In this document: positions 26,617-34,537 of the stretch, in pieces
Position numbering within the stretch: position 1 is the stretch's first letter
Layout of the letters: each line of letters opens with the position of its first letter
Origin: Mycolicibacterium monacense
Lineage (GTDB): Bacteria > Actinomycetota > Actinomycetes > Mycobacteriales > Mycobacteriaceae
Assembly: GCF_010731575.1 (NCBI RefSeq)
Contig: NZ_AP022617.1
Coordinates: 5,146,001 to 5,210,000 of the forward strand
Direction: 5' to 3'
DNA: 64,000 nt
Notes under the pieces: generated by a model
What the model was told of the DNA's origin: nothing
Databases searched by the model: none
Seen by the model: the letters and a program-made list of their open reading frames with translations, nothing else
Translations under genes and position numbers: made by a program

Positions 26617-27486
26617 GTGGGCAAGCACCTCAACCGGGCGCGGGCGCACTTCGGCAAGGACACCCGGGGACTGCTCGACGGCGGACGGTATGCGCTGTTG
26701 CACACGCGCAGCCTGGAATTCGACGATCTACGCCCCTACGTGCCCGGCGACGACGTACGCGACATCGACTGGAAGGCCTCGGCGCGCTCGGGCAGCGTGC
26801 TGATCAAGCGGTTCGTCTCCGAGAAACACCACAAGATCCTGCTGGTCGCCGACGCCGGCCGCAACATGTCCGCGCTGGCGCCCAGCGGTGAGTGCAAACG
26901 CGACGTCGCCGCCCACGCGATGGGGGCCATCGGCCTGATCAGCCTCAACCGCCTCGACGAGGTGGGGATGGTGCTCGGCGATGCCAGGGGCTCGGCCAAC
27001 CTGCCCGCCCGCCGCGGTGAGAACCACGTCGAAAGCCTGCTGCACCGCTGGTACCAACACAGCCTCGCCGACCCGGGACCGAGCGACATCGCATGCCAAC
27101 TCGACTACGTGGCAACCCATTACGGTCACAGCCGGCTCGTCGTCGTGGTCTCCGACGAACCGGACACCACCGCGCGCCTCGACGAGATCCTGAGCCGGTT
27201 GTCCGCACGCCACGACATCATGTGGCTGATGACGTCCGATCTGTCGCCACTCGGCGGACCCGAAGACGCCGACGGATACGACGTCTCGACCGGCAAGGTC
27301 GTCCTCAACGGCGCCACGCTCGGCAGACGCGTCGTCGCGGCGTACCGGCGCGCCGAAAAGGCCCGCCGACGACGGCTCGACGCCCTGCTCACCCGGCACG
27401 CCATCCCCTACGCGACCCTGTCCGGCAGCGGGGACATCCGCCGCGAACTCGTCGCGCTCAACGAGGTGCTCGCCCGTGCCGGATGA
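26617..27486 (+). CDS. DUF58 protein of a MoxR operon
   Basis: GTG 26617, three bases after the moxR stop; 289 residues. The DUF58 signature RPYVPGDDVRDIDWKASARS is at about residues 40-60. The vWA-like strand that follows reads ILLVADAGRNMSALAPS, where the MIDAS DxSxS is changed to D-A-G-R-N, so metal binding in the usual manner is doubtful. It is thought to act with the MoxR ATPase in assembling a membrane or envelope complex. Confidence 0.93.
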   Translation: MGKHLNRARAHFGKDTRGLLDGGRYALLHTRSLEFDDLRPYVPGDDVRDIDWKASARSGSVLIKRFVSEKHHKILLVADAGRNMSALAPSGECKRDVAAHAMGAIGLISLNRLDEVGMVLGDARGSANLPARRGENHVESLLHRWYQHSLADPGPSDIACQLDYVATHYGHSRLVVVVSDEPDTTARLDEILSRLSARHDIMWLMTSDLSPLGGPEDADGYDVSTGKVVLNGATLGRRVVAAYRRAEKARRRRLDALLTRHAIPYATLSGSGDIRRELVALNEVLARAG

Positions 27487-27949
27487 GTTGCTGCGGCATG
27501 TGCTCGGCCCGACCCCGTACTCGCCGTGGTGGTTGTGGGCGGCGATCCTCCTGGTGCTCCTCGTGATCGCCTGGTATGCGGTCGTTTTCGTCGCCACGCT
27601 GCCGTCCGATCGACTGCGGGGGCGCCCCGTCGTCGGCCCGCTGCACGCCCGGCTGCTGCGGCGCCGGTACGCCGGCCGGATCGCCGAGATCACCACCGCC
27701 CACGAGGCGGGCCGGATGAGTGCACCCGAGGCCTGCGCCGCCATCAGCCGTACCCTGCGCAGCTTCCTGCATCAGGCCACCGGCGTACGCGCGCAGTACA
27801 TGCAGATCGACACCCTCGCAGACAGCAGCGTGGGCGCGGCCGCGCCGGTGCTCGCCGATCTGGGCGAGGCGCGGTTCACCGACGAGTCCCACGCCGACGT
27901 CGGGCAACTCGGCGCCCGCGCACAGGAACTGGTGCGCACATGGACCTGA
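27476..27949 (+). CDS. Single-pass membrane protein of the MoxR operon
   Basis: GTG 27476 overlaps the DUF58 gene by 11 bases; 157 residues. One transmembrane helix near the N-terminus (WWLWAAILLVLLVIAWYAVV) is followed by a cytoplasmic helical domain with SAPEACAAISRTLRSFLHQA, like the DUF4381-type partners in such operons. It probably anchors or recruits the vWA-like proteins encoded next. Confidence 0.85.
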   Translation: MPDELLRHVLGPTPYSPWWLWAAILLVLLVIAWYAVVFVATLPSDRLRGRPVVGPLHARLLRRRYAGRIAEITTAHEAGRMSAPEACAAISRTLRSFLHQATGVRAQYMQIDTLADSSVGAAAPVLADLGEARFTDESHADVGQLGARAQELVRTWT

Positions 27950-28908
27950 GGTGGTGGCCGATCGCGGTGATCGGACTGCTCGGCCTGCTGGTGTGTTTCG
28001 CGCTGGCGGTGCTGCTCCCGCTGTCGCCGGACCGGCGCCGCCTGCGACCGATGGCCAACATCGCCCGGTTGGTCCGGCTTCCGGAGTACGCCCGCGCCGC
28101 ACGGTTGAGGTCGGTGTCCACGATCGCCACGCTGGTGCTGCTGGTGGTGCTCTTCGGAGCGGCCGCCGTGGCCGCGGCCCGGCCGACCGGCGCTGACGAC
28201 ACCTTCGCCCGCGCGCATCCCGAGGACGTGATGTTGTGCGTCGCGAACCCGGTCACCGAGCCGACCACCGGAGCGCTGCTGCGCCACTTCGCCCGGCAGG
28301 CAGGCGCCTTCGAGAACGAGCGCATCGGGCTGACGTCGCGGAACACCCGTGTCGTCCCCCTCACGCGTGACTACCAGTACGCGGCCGGACGGTTCACGGA
28401 CCTCGCGGACCCGGATCGCGCCGTGATCGACCAATTCGCGGCACCGGTCACCTACACCGACTACGCGTCGAGCGTCGACGATGTCCTCGCGTTGTGCCTC
28501 AGCGGTTTTCCCGATTTCGAACAGAAGACCTCGCACCGCCGGTCGGTGATCTACCTCGGCCCGCCCACTTTGCGGGCCGCCGACGAGCAGCGGCCCGCGC
28601 TGTTCGACGCGCAACGAGTCGCCGATCTGGCCGACGCCGCGGGCGCGCAGATCAACGTGATCACCTCGGGTGAGGATACGGCGCTGCGGGCACTGACCGA
28701 GCGCACCGACGGGCAATACACGGTCGCGACAACGGAATCCGCCGTCACCGAGAGCCTCGATCAGATCGACGGCCGCCCCGCCCCGTTGGTACTCGACGAC
28801 GGCACCCGGGTGACCGGGCAGACCCAGGACGCGCCGGTGGCGGTGCTGGCCGTGGTGCTCGTGGTGACCGCGATGCTGAGCGTGACGCTGGTGGTGCTGC
28901 GCCGATGA
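27940..28908 (+). CDS. vWA-like membrane protein without MIDAS motif
   Basis: ATG 27940 overlaps the previous gene by 10 bases; 322 residues. Two N-terminal helices (about 5-25, 58-80), an outside domain and a C-terminal helix (VAVLAVVLVVTAMLSVTLVV) match BatA/BatB-type proteins. The first beta strand, PEDVMLCVANPVTEPTTGAL, occupies the MIDAS position but has no DxSxS, so the domain has lost metal-dependent adhesion or only keeps the fold. Operon mates suggest a role in envelope maintenance. Confidence 0.8.
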   Translation: MDLRWWPIAVIGLLGLLVCFALAVLLPLSPDRRRLRPMANIARLVRLPEYARAARLRSVSTIATLVLLVVLFGAAAVAAARPTGADDTFARAHPEDVMLCVANPVTEPTTGALLRHFARQAGAFENERIGLTSRNTRVVPLTRDYQYAAGRFTDLADPDRAVIDQFAAPVTYTDYASSVDDVLALCLSGFPDFEQKTSHRRSVIYLGPPTLRAADEQRPALFDAQRVADLADAAGAQINVITSGEDTALRALTERTDGQYTVATTESAVTESLDQIDGRPAPLVLDDGTRVTGQTQDAPVAVLAVVLVVTAMLSVTLVVLRR

Positions 28909-29798
28909 CCTTCGAACCGATCATCCCGTTCGCGATCTTCGCCGTCGTGGCGGTCGCGCTCGTCGGCGCCCGCCTGGTGACGTTGCGCCAGGCCCTCGCC
29001 GCAACCGGCGCGCACCGCAGGAGCGCGCTGGCGCGTTGGGCGGCAATGACTCTCGCGGTCACCCTCCTGCTCCTGGCCACCACCCGGCCGGCCCTCACGG
29101 CGAGCGGTGACGATGCCGGCGAGCGCGGCAGCGGCGCCGACACCAACGTGTTCGTCGTACTCGACCGGACCGTCGACGCGCGGTCGGATATCGACGCGCT
29201 GCTCGACCGGTATCCCGAGGCCCGCTTCGCGGTGATCACTTTCGCGCCCGGACCCACGCTCATGTGGCCTCTCTCGCAGGATGTGTGGAGCCTGCAGCCC
29301 GAGGTGGACGGGCTAACCGCCCTGCCGCCCGGCGACCCGACCCGTTCCGATGCGGCCGCACCCGGAAACATCCTGCGGTATCAGCTGATTCAGGCCACCC
29401 AGCAGTACCCCGGATCGCAGAACCTCGTGGTGTACGCCGGTGCGGGCGCCCCCGGCGCGTCCACCGCCCAGGGCGGCATCGACCTTCCGGCCGATTCGAT
29501 CAGCGGGGGAGCGGTGCTGGGCCACGCCGCCGACGGCGCCATCGACGACGCCACACTGCGTCGCATCGCCGACGACCTCGGGGTGCCCTACCTCGACCGG
29601 CGAGCCGGCGGTGATCTCCCGCCGCTCGAGACGCGCCCGGACGCGACCGAGGCGACCGAACCCGTCCCCGCCGCGGCGCGAACCGAACTGTACTGGCTGC
29701 TCTGCCTGTTGGCCGCGGGCCTGCTGCTCGGCGAGATCTGGCTCAGTGTGCGGGAACTGCGGCAGAGCCGGGTGGCCCGACGGGATGTGCTGTCGTGA
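28905..29798 (+). CDS. vWA-like membrane protein with degenerate MIDAS
   Basis: ATG overlaps the previous TGA; 297 residues. Helices at about 7-25 and 43-62, a vWA-like domain starting NVFVVLDRTVDARSDIDALL (D-R-T-V-D in place of DxSxS), then GNILRYQLIQATQQYPGSQN, and a final helix LYWLLCLLAAGLLLGEIWLS. It is the second BatA/B-like member of the operon and probably pairs with the preceding one. Confidence 0.8.
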   Translation: MTFEPIIPFAIFAVVAVALVGARLVTLRQALAATGAHRRSALARWAAMTLAVTLLLLATTRPALTASGDDAGERGSGADTNVFVVLDRTVDARSDIDALLDRYPEARFAVITFAPGPTLMWPLSQDVWSLQPEVDGLTALPPGDPTRSDAAAPGNILRYQLIQATQQYPGSQNLVVYAGAGAPGASTAQGGIDLPADSISGGAVLGHAADGAIDDATLRRIADDLGVPYLDRRAGGDLPPLETRPDATEATEPVPAAARTELYWLLCLLAAGLLLGEIWLSVRELRQSRVARRDVLS

Positions 29799-30532
29799 TG
29801 CGCCGGCGGACAGGCCCGGTGCCGGCCAGGCTGCGGACGCGGCGTCGGCTGCTGCTCTGGAGCGCGCCGTTGACGCTTGCGGTCATCCTGGTCGCGGTCA
29901 AACTGCTGTCGGTGGTGTTCGCGGGCAACGCCGCCGTACGCGACTACGCCGCTCGCGACGCCGAAGCGCTGGCCACCGACGCGGCGATCCTCGGCGTCGT
30001 CAACGTGATCGAACCGGCCAAGGCGCCGTTCGTGGAGGGCACGCAGGCGGTGCTCGAGCGTCGGCTCGACGACGCCGACGCACTGTTCACCGAGGCGCTG
30101 GCGGGCACCCCCGCCGCCGACTCCTGCCCCGTGCGGGTGAATGTGGAACTGGTCCGCGAGCGCCGCGGTGACGACGCCGCCTTCATCGGCCGCAACGCCG
30201 ACGCGCGCGACCTCTACACCCAGGCGCTGGACATCGTCACGCAGGCGCCGGCCGACTGTTTCGCAGGCAACACCGACCCCGACGAACAACGCCGCGCCGT
30301 GCGCGCCGACGCCGCCGCACGGCTGCAGGCAAAGATCGACGGGTTGCGGGGTGCACCACCGGTCGCCCCGCCACCGCCGCCGCCACCCCCTCCGCCGCCA
30401 CCACCCCCGCCTGCGGCGCCGTCCATCGGCGCCGACGGCGAACCCGAACCCGACGCTCCGCGGCAACTGAACCCGCGCGGGGCGGATCCGCTCGACCGGC
30501 TGCGACAGATCCTGCGCGATTCCGCGAGTTGA
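29795..30532 (+). CDS. Membrane-anchored TPR-like protein with polyproline tract
   Basis: ATG overlaps the previous stop (ATGA); 245 residues. One helix at about 20-42, then a helical region of TPR character (ERRLDDADALFTEALAGTPA, ARDLYTQALDIVTQAP) and a run of about 17 prolines near residue 190-206 before a charged tail. The TPR position matches BatC/BatE-like members of MoxR operons. The proline run may project the tail across the envelope or bind a partner. Last gene of the operon. Confidence 0.8.
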   Translation: MMRRRTGPVPARLRTRRRLLLWSAPLTLAVILVAVKLLSVVFAGNAAVRDYAARDAEALATDAAILGVVNVIEPAKAPFVEGTQAVLERRLDDADALFTEALAGTPAADSCPVRVNVELVRERRGDDAAFIGRNADARDLYTQALDIVTQAPADCFAGNTDPDEQRRAVRADAAARLQAKIDGLRGAPPVAPPPPPPPPPPPPPPPAAPSIGADGEPEPDAPRQLNPRGADPLDRLRQILRDSAS

Positions 30533-30561
30533 TCACCCGGGCCTCCGGCCACGGCCTCGGT

Positions 30562-31590
30562 CTAGGTCCAGTCGATTCCGGCGGTGAAGTGGCGGTCGAT
30601 CAGCCCGCGCGCCAGCGGATAGTCCGACAGCGACTCGGTCAGGACGTCACCGAGTTCGTACACGGTGGCGACATCGATACCGCGGGTGCGCATGAGATCG
30701 GCGATCCACCAAGCTGATTCGGACACCGGCCGAGGGTCCCCGGTCAGCAGGGTCGCGGCGACCGCGTGCAGGACCTGGTGCAGGACGTCGTTGGCGACGT
30801 CGGTGAGATCACCCGGGGAGGCCGCCTCCGGCGGCCCCGCTGCGGCGCTGACCGACCACCGCACCCGCAGTGTGTCCACCAGCATCCGGTGGTCGACCTC
30901 GAGCAGTGCCTGCTCGCCGGCGGGCCCGGCGGGCAGCGGGGGAGCGGGCGGTACGACCGCGGGCAGACCGTTCACCGCGAGTACCGCCGCTTGGGCCGAA
31001 GGCGCCCATGCCGTCGCACCGAGGGCGCGGGCCCGCACGTCGTCGGCGCCGAACGCGGGACCGCCCACCACGATCGGCACCCCGGCCGCGGTGCTCGCCT
31101 CGATGAACCGCCGGGTGGTCGGCAACGCGCCGAGCACCGAACAACTCACCGCCACCGCCTCCGGGCCGAGATCCTGCAGGTGCTGGTTGAGCCGCATCGG
31201 GGAGGTGGCCGCACCGAGCAGGGTGCTGTCCCAGCCGTCCGCACGCAGTGCGCAGTCGATGATCATCGCCGGGAGGGCATGCCACTCCCGTTCCGAACAC
31301 GCCACCAGGATCCGTCCCCTTGTGACCGGTGTGCGCCGCACGTGCCGGGACACCGCCTTGGTCGCCGCGACCGAGATCGCCGTCGCGGCGTGCTCCTGGG
31401 CGACGGTCCACTCACCGCGTTGCCAGCGGGTACCGACCTCACGTTGGGTGCGGGCCACCACATCGGTCAGCACGGTCACCGGATCGATCCCGTCGGCCAG
31501 CAGTTCCTCGACCAGCGCGCGGGCGGACGTCGCGTCGTCGGCGACGAGCGTGGCCTCGTATCGGGCCAGCACCTGTTCTAGATCCCGCAC
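30562..31590 (-). CDS. Cobalamin-binding sensor protein with CarH-type Wx9EH motif
   Basis: GTG 31590 overlaps the stop of the phosphatase gene; 342 residues. Residues 1-85 form a helical cap with W56-x9-E66-H67 (WQRGEWTVAQEH), the motif of the adenosylcobalamin cap in CarH/LitR photoreceptors. Residues 92-205 are a B12-binding Rossmann domain with E102-W-H104 as likely lower cobalt ligand, AVSCSVLGALP and VVGGPAF. There is no MerR DNA-binding domain; instead a helical C-terminal domain of about 120 residues follows. The residue after W56 is Gln, while CarH has the photoadduct His there. I infer a B12-based light or cobalamin sensor acting on the coupled phosphatase. Confidence 0.82.
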   Translation of the reverse strand: MRDLEQVLARYEATLVADDATSARALVEELLADGIDPVTVLTDVVARTQREVGTRWQRGEWTVAQEHAATAISVAATKAVSRHVRRTPVTRGRILVACSEREWHALPAMIIDCALRADGWDSTLLGAATSPMRLNQHLQDLGPEAVAVSCSVLGALPTTRRFIEASTAAGVPIVVGGPAFGADDVRARALGATAWAPSAQAAVLAVNGLPAVVPPAPPLPAGPAGEQALLEVDHRMLVDTLRVRWSVSAAAGPPEAASPGDLTDVANDVLHQVLHAVAATLLTGDPRPVSESAWWIADLMRTRGIDVATVYELGDVLTESLSDYPLARGLIDRHFTAGIDWT

Positions 31591-32873
31591 GTCACCGCCA
31601 ACAGCGCGATGTCGTCGTGGGGCTGACCGTCGAGGAATTCGAGTACGTCCTGTTCCACCGCCTCGCACACCACGTCGGGTGCGGCACCGGCGTAGGCCGG
31701 CAGGAACGCCGTCAACCGGTCCACGCCGTAGAAGCCGGCATCGCCGCGTGCCTCGTCGACCCCGTCGGTGTACATCAGCATGGTGTCGCCGCGGTCGAGT
31801 CGCACGGAGGCGGGGCGGTAACGCGTCTGGGCGCGCACCCCGGCGGCGGTGCCGAACACCTCGAGCTGTTCCACCCGGCCGTCGGCCCGCAACACGATCG
31901 GGGCGGGATGGCCGGCGACGGCGAGGTCGACGTCGGCGTGGCCGTCCGGCTGCGGCCGCACCCGGGCGCACACCACGGTGACGAACTGACCGGACTCCGC
32001 CTCGTGCAGGACGGAGTTGAGCGCTTCGAGCACCACCTCCGGACGCCGGTCGAAGTGCGCGGCGGTCCGGATGCTCTGCCGGGTGCGGCCGGTCAGCGCG
32101 GCCGCCTCCACACCCTTACCGCAGACGTCGCCGAGGGCGAACAGCCAATCGCCGGCCGCGCCGTGGACGTCGTAGAAGTCGCCCCCGATCTCGAGGTGCT
32201 CGGCCGTCGGACGGTAGCGGGCGGCCACCCGCACGCCCTCGACCTCCGGCAGCACCGGGGGCCGCAGACCCCGTTGCAGCGCGGCGGCGATCCGGCCGCG
32301 CTCTTCGTAGAGCCTGGCCGAATCGAGAGCCACCGCCGCCCGCGCCGCGAGACGCCGCGCGAACACCACGTCGTCATTGTCGGCATCACCGCCCCAGCTC
32401 CGGTCGCCGACGCGCGCGAGCAGCAGCACGCCCAGCGTTGCGCCCCGGGCGGTCAGGCCGAGCGCCAGGACGTCGGCGGGGGAGCGGGAGGCCACCTCGT
32501 CGCACAGGCGCGGATGGTGCACGATGCCCGCCAGGGCACCGGGGTCCGCGTCGGCCGACTCGAGCCGGACGCGGTGTGGTTGTCCGGTGCGCAGCGTCCG
32601 CTCCAGTAGCGGGTAGGCCTCCGGCCGGCGGGGCACGAGGTCGGTGAAGCCGACCTGGTCACCGCCGAAGAAGGTCACCCCGCCGGTGCGGTTGTCGGGC
32701 AGGACGAGCGCCGTCCAGTCGGCGAGTTCGGGCCGCAGCATGGTGAGTAGCCGCAGACCGGTCCGGCGCAGGTTGAGGGTCCCGGCCAGGCCGATCTCGA
32801 CGTCCTCGGTGAGCTGCGCCCGGCTGCGAGCGGCGGGTTCATCCGGGACGGTCGTCGCGGTTTCCCTGGGCAT
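31578..32873 (-). CDS. GAF-SpoIIE PP2C-type phosphatase
   Basis: ATG 32873 has GGAG four bases upstream and gives 431 residues; the ATG at 32993 would add 40 low-complexity residues. Residues about 40-210 are a GAF-like sensor domain, and residues about 235-430 a SpoIIE/PP2C domain with GGDFYDV, GDVCGKGVEAAAL, GHPAPIVL, YTDGVDEARGD and DDIALLAV, all metal-site residues kept. Such phosphatases dephosphorylate STAS anti-anti-sigma factors. Its partners are probably the STAS proteins encoded divergently. Confidence 0.92.
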   Translation of the reverse strand: MPRETATTVPDEPAARSRAQLTEDVEIGLAGTLNLRRTGLRLLTMLRPELADWTALVLPDNRTGGVTFFGGDQVGFTDLVPRRPEAYPLLERTLRTGQPHRVRLESADADPGALAGIVHHPRLCDEVASRSPADVLALGLTARGATLGVLLLARVGDRSWGGDADNDDVVFARRLAARAAVALDSARLYEERGRIAAALQRGLRPPVLPEVEGVRVAARYRPTAEHLEIGGDFYDVHGAAGDWLFALGDVCGKGVEAAALTGRTRQSIRTAAHFDRRPEVVLEALNSVLHEAESGQFVTVVCARVRPQPDGHADVDLAVAGHPAPIVLRADGRVEQLEVFGTAAGVRAQTRYRPASVRLDRGDTMLMYTDGVDEARGDAGFYGVDRLTAFLPAYAGAAPDVVCEAVEQDVLEFLDGQPHDDIALLAVTCGI

Positions 32874-33072
32874 GGTCTCCAGACTTCCCCGTCCGATAGC
32901 GGTGATGTTCACCGTAGTGCCACTGCGCTCGGTGATCGCCGCGGGTGGACGTGGGTTAGCCTGGTTGCCGTCGTGCTCCGACGTCGACGACAAACCGGGT
33001 TGAGACTGCAGCCTCGACAGTTGTGGCCCGTGGCCCCCCGGGGCGGGTACGAAGAATCATTGAGGGTGTGAG

Positions 33073-33420
33073 TTGGACGGTCAGAACTTCGGTGTCGAAC
33101 AGTGGCACGGGCGCGTCGCCGTGATCCGCGCCACCGGTGCCGTCGACATGTTGACCGCACCACACCTGGAGATCGCGATCCGCGCGGCCCGCGAGAAGAG
33201 GCCGACCGGCCTGATCGTCGATCTGAGCGATGCGGAGTTCCTGTCCTCGGCCGGGATGCAGGTGCTGGTCACCACCCATGAGGAGCTCACCCCCGGTGCC
33301 CGGTTCGCGGTGGTGGCCGAGGGACCGGGCACCAGCCGACCGTTGAAGATCACCGGACTGACCGACTTCATCGAGCTGTTCTCGACGCTGGATGCGGCGC
33401 TGAACACATTTGCTGAATGA
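33073..33420 (+). CDS. STAS-domain anti-anti-sigma factor
   Basis: TTG 33073 start; 115 residues. The phosphorylation segment is LIVDLSDAEFLSSAGMQVLV, with Ser at the SpoIIAA Ser58 position. It should bind the RsbW-type protein encoded 33 bases downstream and be reactivated by the SpoIIE phosphatase encoded divergently. Confidence 0.92.
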   Translation: MDGQNFGVEQWHGRVAVIRATGAVDMLTAPHLEIAIRAAREKRPTGLIVDLSDAEFLSSAGMQVLVTTHEELTPGARFAVVAEGPGTSRPLKITGLTDFIELFSTLDAALNTFAE

Positions 33421-33452
33421 CAATCGCACGAATCGGGTAGCCAGTACGCACT

Positions 33453-33935
33453 ATGAGTTCTTCGAGTCTCCAGCCAGACGGGGCCGACCTGCGTTTCCTT
33501 CGCATGGGCGCGGCCGACGCGCACGCCGTCGCCCGCCTGCGGGAAGAGTTCACGCGCTGGCTCGCCGAGGAGTTCGAGCTGGACGACGTCCGCTCGAGCG
33601 ACATAGTGCTGGTCGTCAACGAAGCACTGTCGAACGCCGCGGAGTTCGCCTACCCCGATCGTGAGATGGGTGACAACATCACCCTGCAGACCTCCTACGC
33701 GGCCGACACCGGCACGTTGGCCATCACCGTCGCCGACCGCGGTCAGTGGCGCAGGAGTGACACGTCCAACCAGAAGCGCTCCCGCGGACGCGGCATCCCG
33801 CTGATGCGGGCGCTGTCCGACCGGGTCGACATCGACAAGACGCCGCAGGGCACCCAGGTGCACCTGTACTTCGACCGCTGCCAGCGCCGCGCTCCGGTGC
33901 AGGCCGAGGCGGCCGCCCAGACCCAGAGGGTTTGA
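33453..33935 (+). CDS. RsbW-type anti-sigma factor kinase
   Basis: A 160-residue HATPase_c-like serine kinase: N-box VNEALSNAAEFAYPD, G1 box VADRGQW and G2 box RGRGIPLMRAL. It would bind a SigF/SigB-group sigma factor and phosphorylate the neighbouring STAS protein. No sigma factor gene is in this window, so the target lies elsewhere. Confidence 0.92.
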   Translation: MSSSSLQPDGADLRFLRMGAADAHAVARLREEFTRWLAEEFELDDVRSSDIVLVVNEALSNAAEFAYPDREMGDNITLQTSYAADTGTLAITVADRGQWRRSDTSNQKRSRGRGIPLMRALSDRVDIDKTPQGTQVHLYFDRCQRRAPVQAEAAAQTQRV

Positions 33936-34009
33936 GTCACTCTTTGCACGGGTAAGGGGGCCTGTGTCGGGCGGCTCCGGCCGCGTCCATCGCCCTCCGG
34001 AGCGCCAGC

Positions 34010-34429
34010 GTGACCATCACCCCGCTGCACGGCCACTCCCGTCCGCATGTCCACGCCACCCACTCCGACCGGCTGGCCCTGTCCACCCGGTCGTGGGGCC
34101 GCCCACCACACAAGCGAATCTGTGTGGCGGTGCGCGGTGAGGTGGACGCCGCCAACGCCAAGGACTTCGCGGTGGCGGTGTGCGAGGCCATCGACTTCCG
34201 GCACCCCGGGCGCTACGCGGTCGAGGTCGACCTGCGCTCGCTCGGGTTTCTGGCGGTCGACGGGATCGCCGCTCTGCACGCCCTCAACGCGGAGTTCGTC
34301 CGGCATGACGTCACCTGGACGGTGATCCCCGGGCCCGCGGTGTCGCGCCTGTTGGCGTTGTGCGACCCCGAGGGCGTCATCCCGCGGGCCGACACCACCG
34401 CCGACCCGCAGGAGGCGGAGCCCGCCTGA
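34010..34429 (+). CDS. STAS-domain protein lacking the phosphorylated serine
   Basis: GTG 34010; 139 residues. After a His-rich N-terminus the STAS core has RICVAVRGEVDAANAKDFAV and VDLRSLGFLAVDGIAALHAL. At the SpoIIAA Ser58 position it has Val (FLAVDG instead of FxDSSG), so it cannot be switched off in the usual way. It may be a constitutive antagonist, a scaffold or a sink for the kinase. It lies 74 bases after the kinase gene. Confidence 0.85.
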   Translation: MTITPLHGHSRPHVHATHSDRLALSTRSWGRPPHKRICVAVRGEVDAANAKDFAVAVCEAIDFRHPGRYAVEVDLRSLGFLAVDGIAALHALNAEFVRHDVTWTVIPGPAVSRLLALCDPEGVIPRADTTADPQEAEPA

Positions 34430-34485
34430 GCGGCGCCTCGCCACCCTTGACCCGCTGTCGCGGGGGCTGCTAGACATTTCTCCAT

Positions 34486-34507
34486 GTGTTGGGCAGTCGC
34501 TCAACAC
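34486..34507. promoter_or_regulatory. Inverted repeat upstream of the P450 gene
   Basis: GTGTTG at 34486-34491 and CAACAC at 34502-34507 form six-base arms with a ten-base spacer, about 30 bases before the preferred start. It may be a repressor site; if translation starts at 34484 it would instead be coding. Confidence 0.35.
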
Positions 34508-34537
34508 CGACGCGGCCGAATGCGAAGCGAGGATGCG

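Noticed and set aside
33420..33452. GGGTA as a SigF minus-10 before the RsbW-type gene
   Set aside because: No GTTT-type minus-35 lies at the needed 15-17 base distance.
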